Of a DNA stretch of 64,000 bases, positions 61,601 to 64,000 are shown one piece after another. The position numbers and the translations under genes are program-made. The stretch's first letter is position 1; each line of letters opens with the position of its first letter. This stretch comes from Nymphaea colorata (taxonomy: Eukaryota; Streptophyta; Magnoliopsida; Nymphaeales; Nymphaeaceae), in assembly GCF_008831285.2 (NCBI RefSeq), contig NC_045150.1:9250001-9314000 (forward strand), in the 5' to 3' direction. Under the pieces are notes generated by a model. That model saw nothing but the letters and a program-made list of their open reading frames with translations. It was not told the origin of the DNA and made no database searches.

Positions 61601-63794
61601 TGTTTCTTATAAAATGAATTGAGGAACATGCTCATTAGAGTTGCATTTATCATTTCTAGTATCAGAATCTTAATGACCTGGTGAAGGTACACATGACTGC
61701 ATATCCAAAATTGGGTTACAATAACACTATAACTTGCTCAAACAGGAACTTGACTTAAAACTTCAGTTTTAACACAAATACTGAAGAAAATGGAGCAGTT
61801 ACAGTAGTTGTTATTGGAAAGTAAAACATCTTTAATTATCATTACCTGATGTCTGAAACAGAGAAGTATGCATGATAAGCAAATGAGAAACTGAATGGCT
61901 TGACATCAACATTCCTGATGCGTGACGTCATCACTAGATTTCCACCAGTTGCCAGAGCCACTTTGAGGCGGAACTCAAAACTGAGGCAAATAAAATAACT
62001 ATGTGAGTACAATAGCCTCAAAATAGTAAAATTATTTCAGAATCCTAGGAGAAGCAATTTCTTGAGAGATAAAGAAGATAAGGCATGAGCGGGATTGCAG
62101 TGTCAGGAATCAGGATAAAAGATGAATAAGTACTAAGAAGCACAGTAATTAATATGGTGCATAACTAAGTCTAATCAGAAAGAAACATGTCAGGAGGAGT
62201 TCCTGCATAGGCATATATAATGTCAAACATGAAGAGTATTTCACCATTTCCCACTTTCCAGATTAAAACAAGAAAGTTTGTCATCCCAAGATTCTACAAC
62301 TTCTCAATAATGCTTCTTTTTGTAGTTAACATTGTTCTTAAGTAATCCTGGAACCACTAGAGATTGAAAAAGAAAAGTCGCACATGCTGAGGCTAGGCAC
62401 TAGGCAGGCTTCTACCAGATTATGCTAAAAATATGCAACCCAATGTAAACTCTTGATCTCCTTAATGCTGACCAAGAAGCTCTTGTCAGCAGAATTATTT
62501 TATAGCACTTTATTGTGCAATCATGAATAAACAACAATCTCAGAAGTTTTTAAGATATAAAAATTCAAGATAAGTACATTTAAAGTATGCAAAAAAGAAT
62601 TCTTTTAAGAAAATTTACCATTACGCAATTTGGTGATATTATGAAAAGTTCATGATACCTTGCTAACATTGTCAGCCCGGTCTGAATTGCCATTTATCTC
62701 AAGACTAAGTCATTTTCACAAGTCTTGCTTAACCTCTGGGACCTATGTCACATGGGTGCGGGTACGGTAAGGGTTCGGGCACGGCAATTTCAAAAATTGT
62801 GGGTATGCGAGTACGGTAAATTTTATATTCTAAAAAATGATCAAATGAAACAAAAACGTTAATAGTTCGCACTTTGTGTTATAATCCACAAAATTCTCAA
62901 AATTAAAGAAAATGGGAGGAAAATGTAGAATGTTAGTGGAAGGGAAATATAAAAGAAGGAAAAAATCAAAATTAGAGAAAAAATAAAGTTTGAAAATATA
63001 ATTTTAAATGTTTTATAATGCAGCCATACGCAATTGTACCAACATACCCATGCTGCCATACCCACGTACCGACATGGGTACCTAGGCAAATTAGACTTAC
63101 CCGTGTCACATAGTCTTGGATTGATATGAGACTACAATGTAAAGATTCTGAATGAACTAGGTAATTACGAATCTGCTGAGGTATTTGCTGTATTTTTTTA
63201 CCAACAATGGGATGGAGTTTGACTTCAAGAGATAACGTCTGGCTGTATCATATAAAAATGAGGAAGCAATATGTTGAAACTATTGGCGCCTTGCTGAATA
63301 TGCTTTGAAAAAATTCTTGGTCACTGGTAGGGTCTCCAAAGTAGGAGAGATTTTGCCATGACGCAGGTTGATGCATTACAATTTCTTGGAAGATAAAATT
63401 GTTACTTATTTAGGAGCATTTGCTCAGATATTTTAGGAGCATCTGCTCAGGTGTGCTAATAAATGGTTTTGGTATCGTCAAGAAATACCAGTGGGGCCAA
63501 CATCTCAGATCTTCTTCGGATGGTTTTAGTATCAAATTGATGGTAGATTTGCCATCACTATTAGTAGGATGAGTGGGTGGAGGGTTATCGTCGATCGCCC
63601 ATATCTTGTTCCTGGCAAATCCATGATGCTCCAAAGATCCACAGTTACCAAACTGCAAAAGCAAAAGCGTGTGGAAACAATCAGCTTACAAGTACACATT
63701 TGATGGAGCATTATGTACCCGACTAAATAAAGGATACCTGTGGAAAACAAATGGAAGTCCCTCCCCTTATTGCTTTTGGAGGCTTAAATATTGC
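58678..63794 (-). CDS. Glucose-6-phosphate 1-epimerase (aldose 1-epimerase family), 5' part outside the window
   Basis: Six 3' coding exons on the minus strand: 63794-63738, 63652-63489, 61980-61846, 60914-60812, 59622-59523 and 58856-58678 (stop TGA). All introns are GT-AG, phases agree, and the sum is 738 bases, 245 residues. The first exon reads AIFKPPKAIRGG..ICFPQ; the upstream exons with the true start lie beyond 64000. Family marks: FGNCGSLEHHGFARN, the YHAYF motif with the catalytic His, DYLDNL, VWNPWEKKSKSM and the C-terminal EKPITLKPGEEW. The enzyme interconverts alpha and beta anomers of glucose 6-phosphate in the cytosol, feeding glycolysis and the pentose phosphate path. Near the C terminus the motif is CVDGAAIEKP, with Asp where many relatives have the catalytic Glu. 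Typical family length is about 300-330 residues, so about a quarter is missing from view. A MITE-like element lies in the 1508-base intron after the second exon seen here. Confidence 0.93.
62743..63113. mobile_element. Non-autonomous element with CTATGTCACAT ends, in an epimerase-gene intron
   Basis: The left end CTATGTCACATGGGTGCGGG and the right end, on the other strand CTATGTGACACGGGTAAGTC, are terminal inverted repeats. The flanks TCTGGGAC (62735-62742) and TCTTGGAT (63114-63121) match at 6 of 8 positions. The left end nearly equals the right end of the 1014-bp element at 32121-33134, so the two are one family. The interior has GGGTACGGTAAGGG-type words at one side and the complementary GTACC/ACCCATG words at the other around an AT-rich core. 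371 bp, no coding capacity. Confidence 0.65.
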
Positions 63795-64000
63795 CTGTTA
63801 GATAAACCAAGTATCTGTGAGCAGCCGACCAGTTGGATAAGGTGCAGTTCATCTCATGAATTAAATATGGTCGACATAAGGTAGGATAGTTGTTACAGTA
63901 TTAAAGATTTAAAAAAAAAACACATGATAAATCATACATCCTAAAAACGTCATCTTCTGCCAGAAAAAATGTAAATGTAATTGAAACAGCAAGAACAGTG
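63795..64000 (-). other. Intron of the epimerase gene continuing past the window
   Basis: The acceptor TCTAACAG/GCA at 63795/63794 shows that the gene continues upstream. No family-like exon is visible in these 206 bases. Confidence 0.7.

Overview
The window is nuclear DNA of a flowering plant. The evidence is four intron-bearing or family-typical plant genes (a cytokinin response factor, a UBC8/UBC28-type E2, an LRR-III receptor-like kinase, a cytosolic-type glucose-6-phosphate 1-epimerase), an NDR1/HIN1-like LEA2 protein, a eukaryotic initiator tRNA-Met gene, GT-AG introns, and long AT-rich intergenic DNA with many (AT)n, (CT)n and (GA)n microsatellites and short non-autonomous DNA transposons. 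The species cannot be named from the sequence alone; nothing seen separates an early-diverging angiosperm or magnoliid from a eudicot.

Layout. About 1-6.3 kb is intergenic and holds a hAT-like element, a tRNA-derived repeat fragment and an unusually GC-rich block (4.34-6.06 kb). The CRF-type ERF transcription factor lies on the minus strand at 6678-7778, with a predicted 5'-leader intron, a 9-codon upstream ORF and a good TATA box at 9008-9015. About 9.5-29.5 kb is a gene desert in which no gene was recognised; it contains microsatellites, MITEs, a TACGATA-rich repeat and a few GC-rich, G-box-bearing islands. A complete 148-residue ubiquitin-conjugating enzyme occupies 29569-34482 (minus, 4 exons); its 3.3-kb first intron carries a 1014-bp transposon with a perfect 8-bp target-site duplication and a separate 276-bp foldback. 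A cluster of nested MITEs lies at 37.65-38.90 kb. The NHL/LEA2 gene is at 40675-41346 (minus). The LRR receptor-like pseudokinase is at 45693-48585 (minus, 2 coding exons plus a probable leader intron), with a degenerate triplication just upstream of its presumed promoter. About 50-58 kb is intergenic and contains a diverged direct duplication (55.86-56.62 and 57.18-57.87 kb). The initiator tRNA gene is at 58189-58260 (plus). The 3' six coding exons of a glucose-6-phosphate 1-epimerase gene (58678-63794, minus) run off the right end.

The genes are independent nuclear loci; there is no operon or gene cluster logic. All five protein genes are transcribed leftward and the tRNA rightward. No convincing new multi-gene system was found. 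The strongest non-genic observations are (a) a non-autonomous DNA transposon family with CTATGTCACAT-like ends, present in introns of two of the genes, one copy with an exact 8-bp target duplication; (b) a second family with GGCGGAGCC-type ends in several states of decay; (c) a Tourist-like MITE inserted into the terminal TTA of a hAT-like MITE; and (d) a long foldback in the E2 intron. Exon structures were built by hand from splice sites, reading-frame continuity and family knowledge; no alignment was run.
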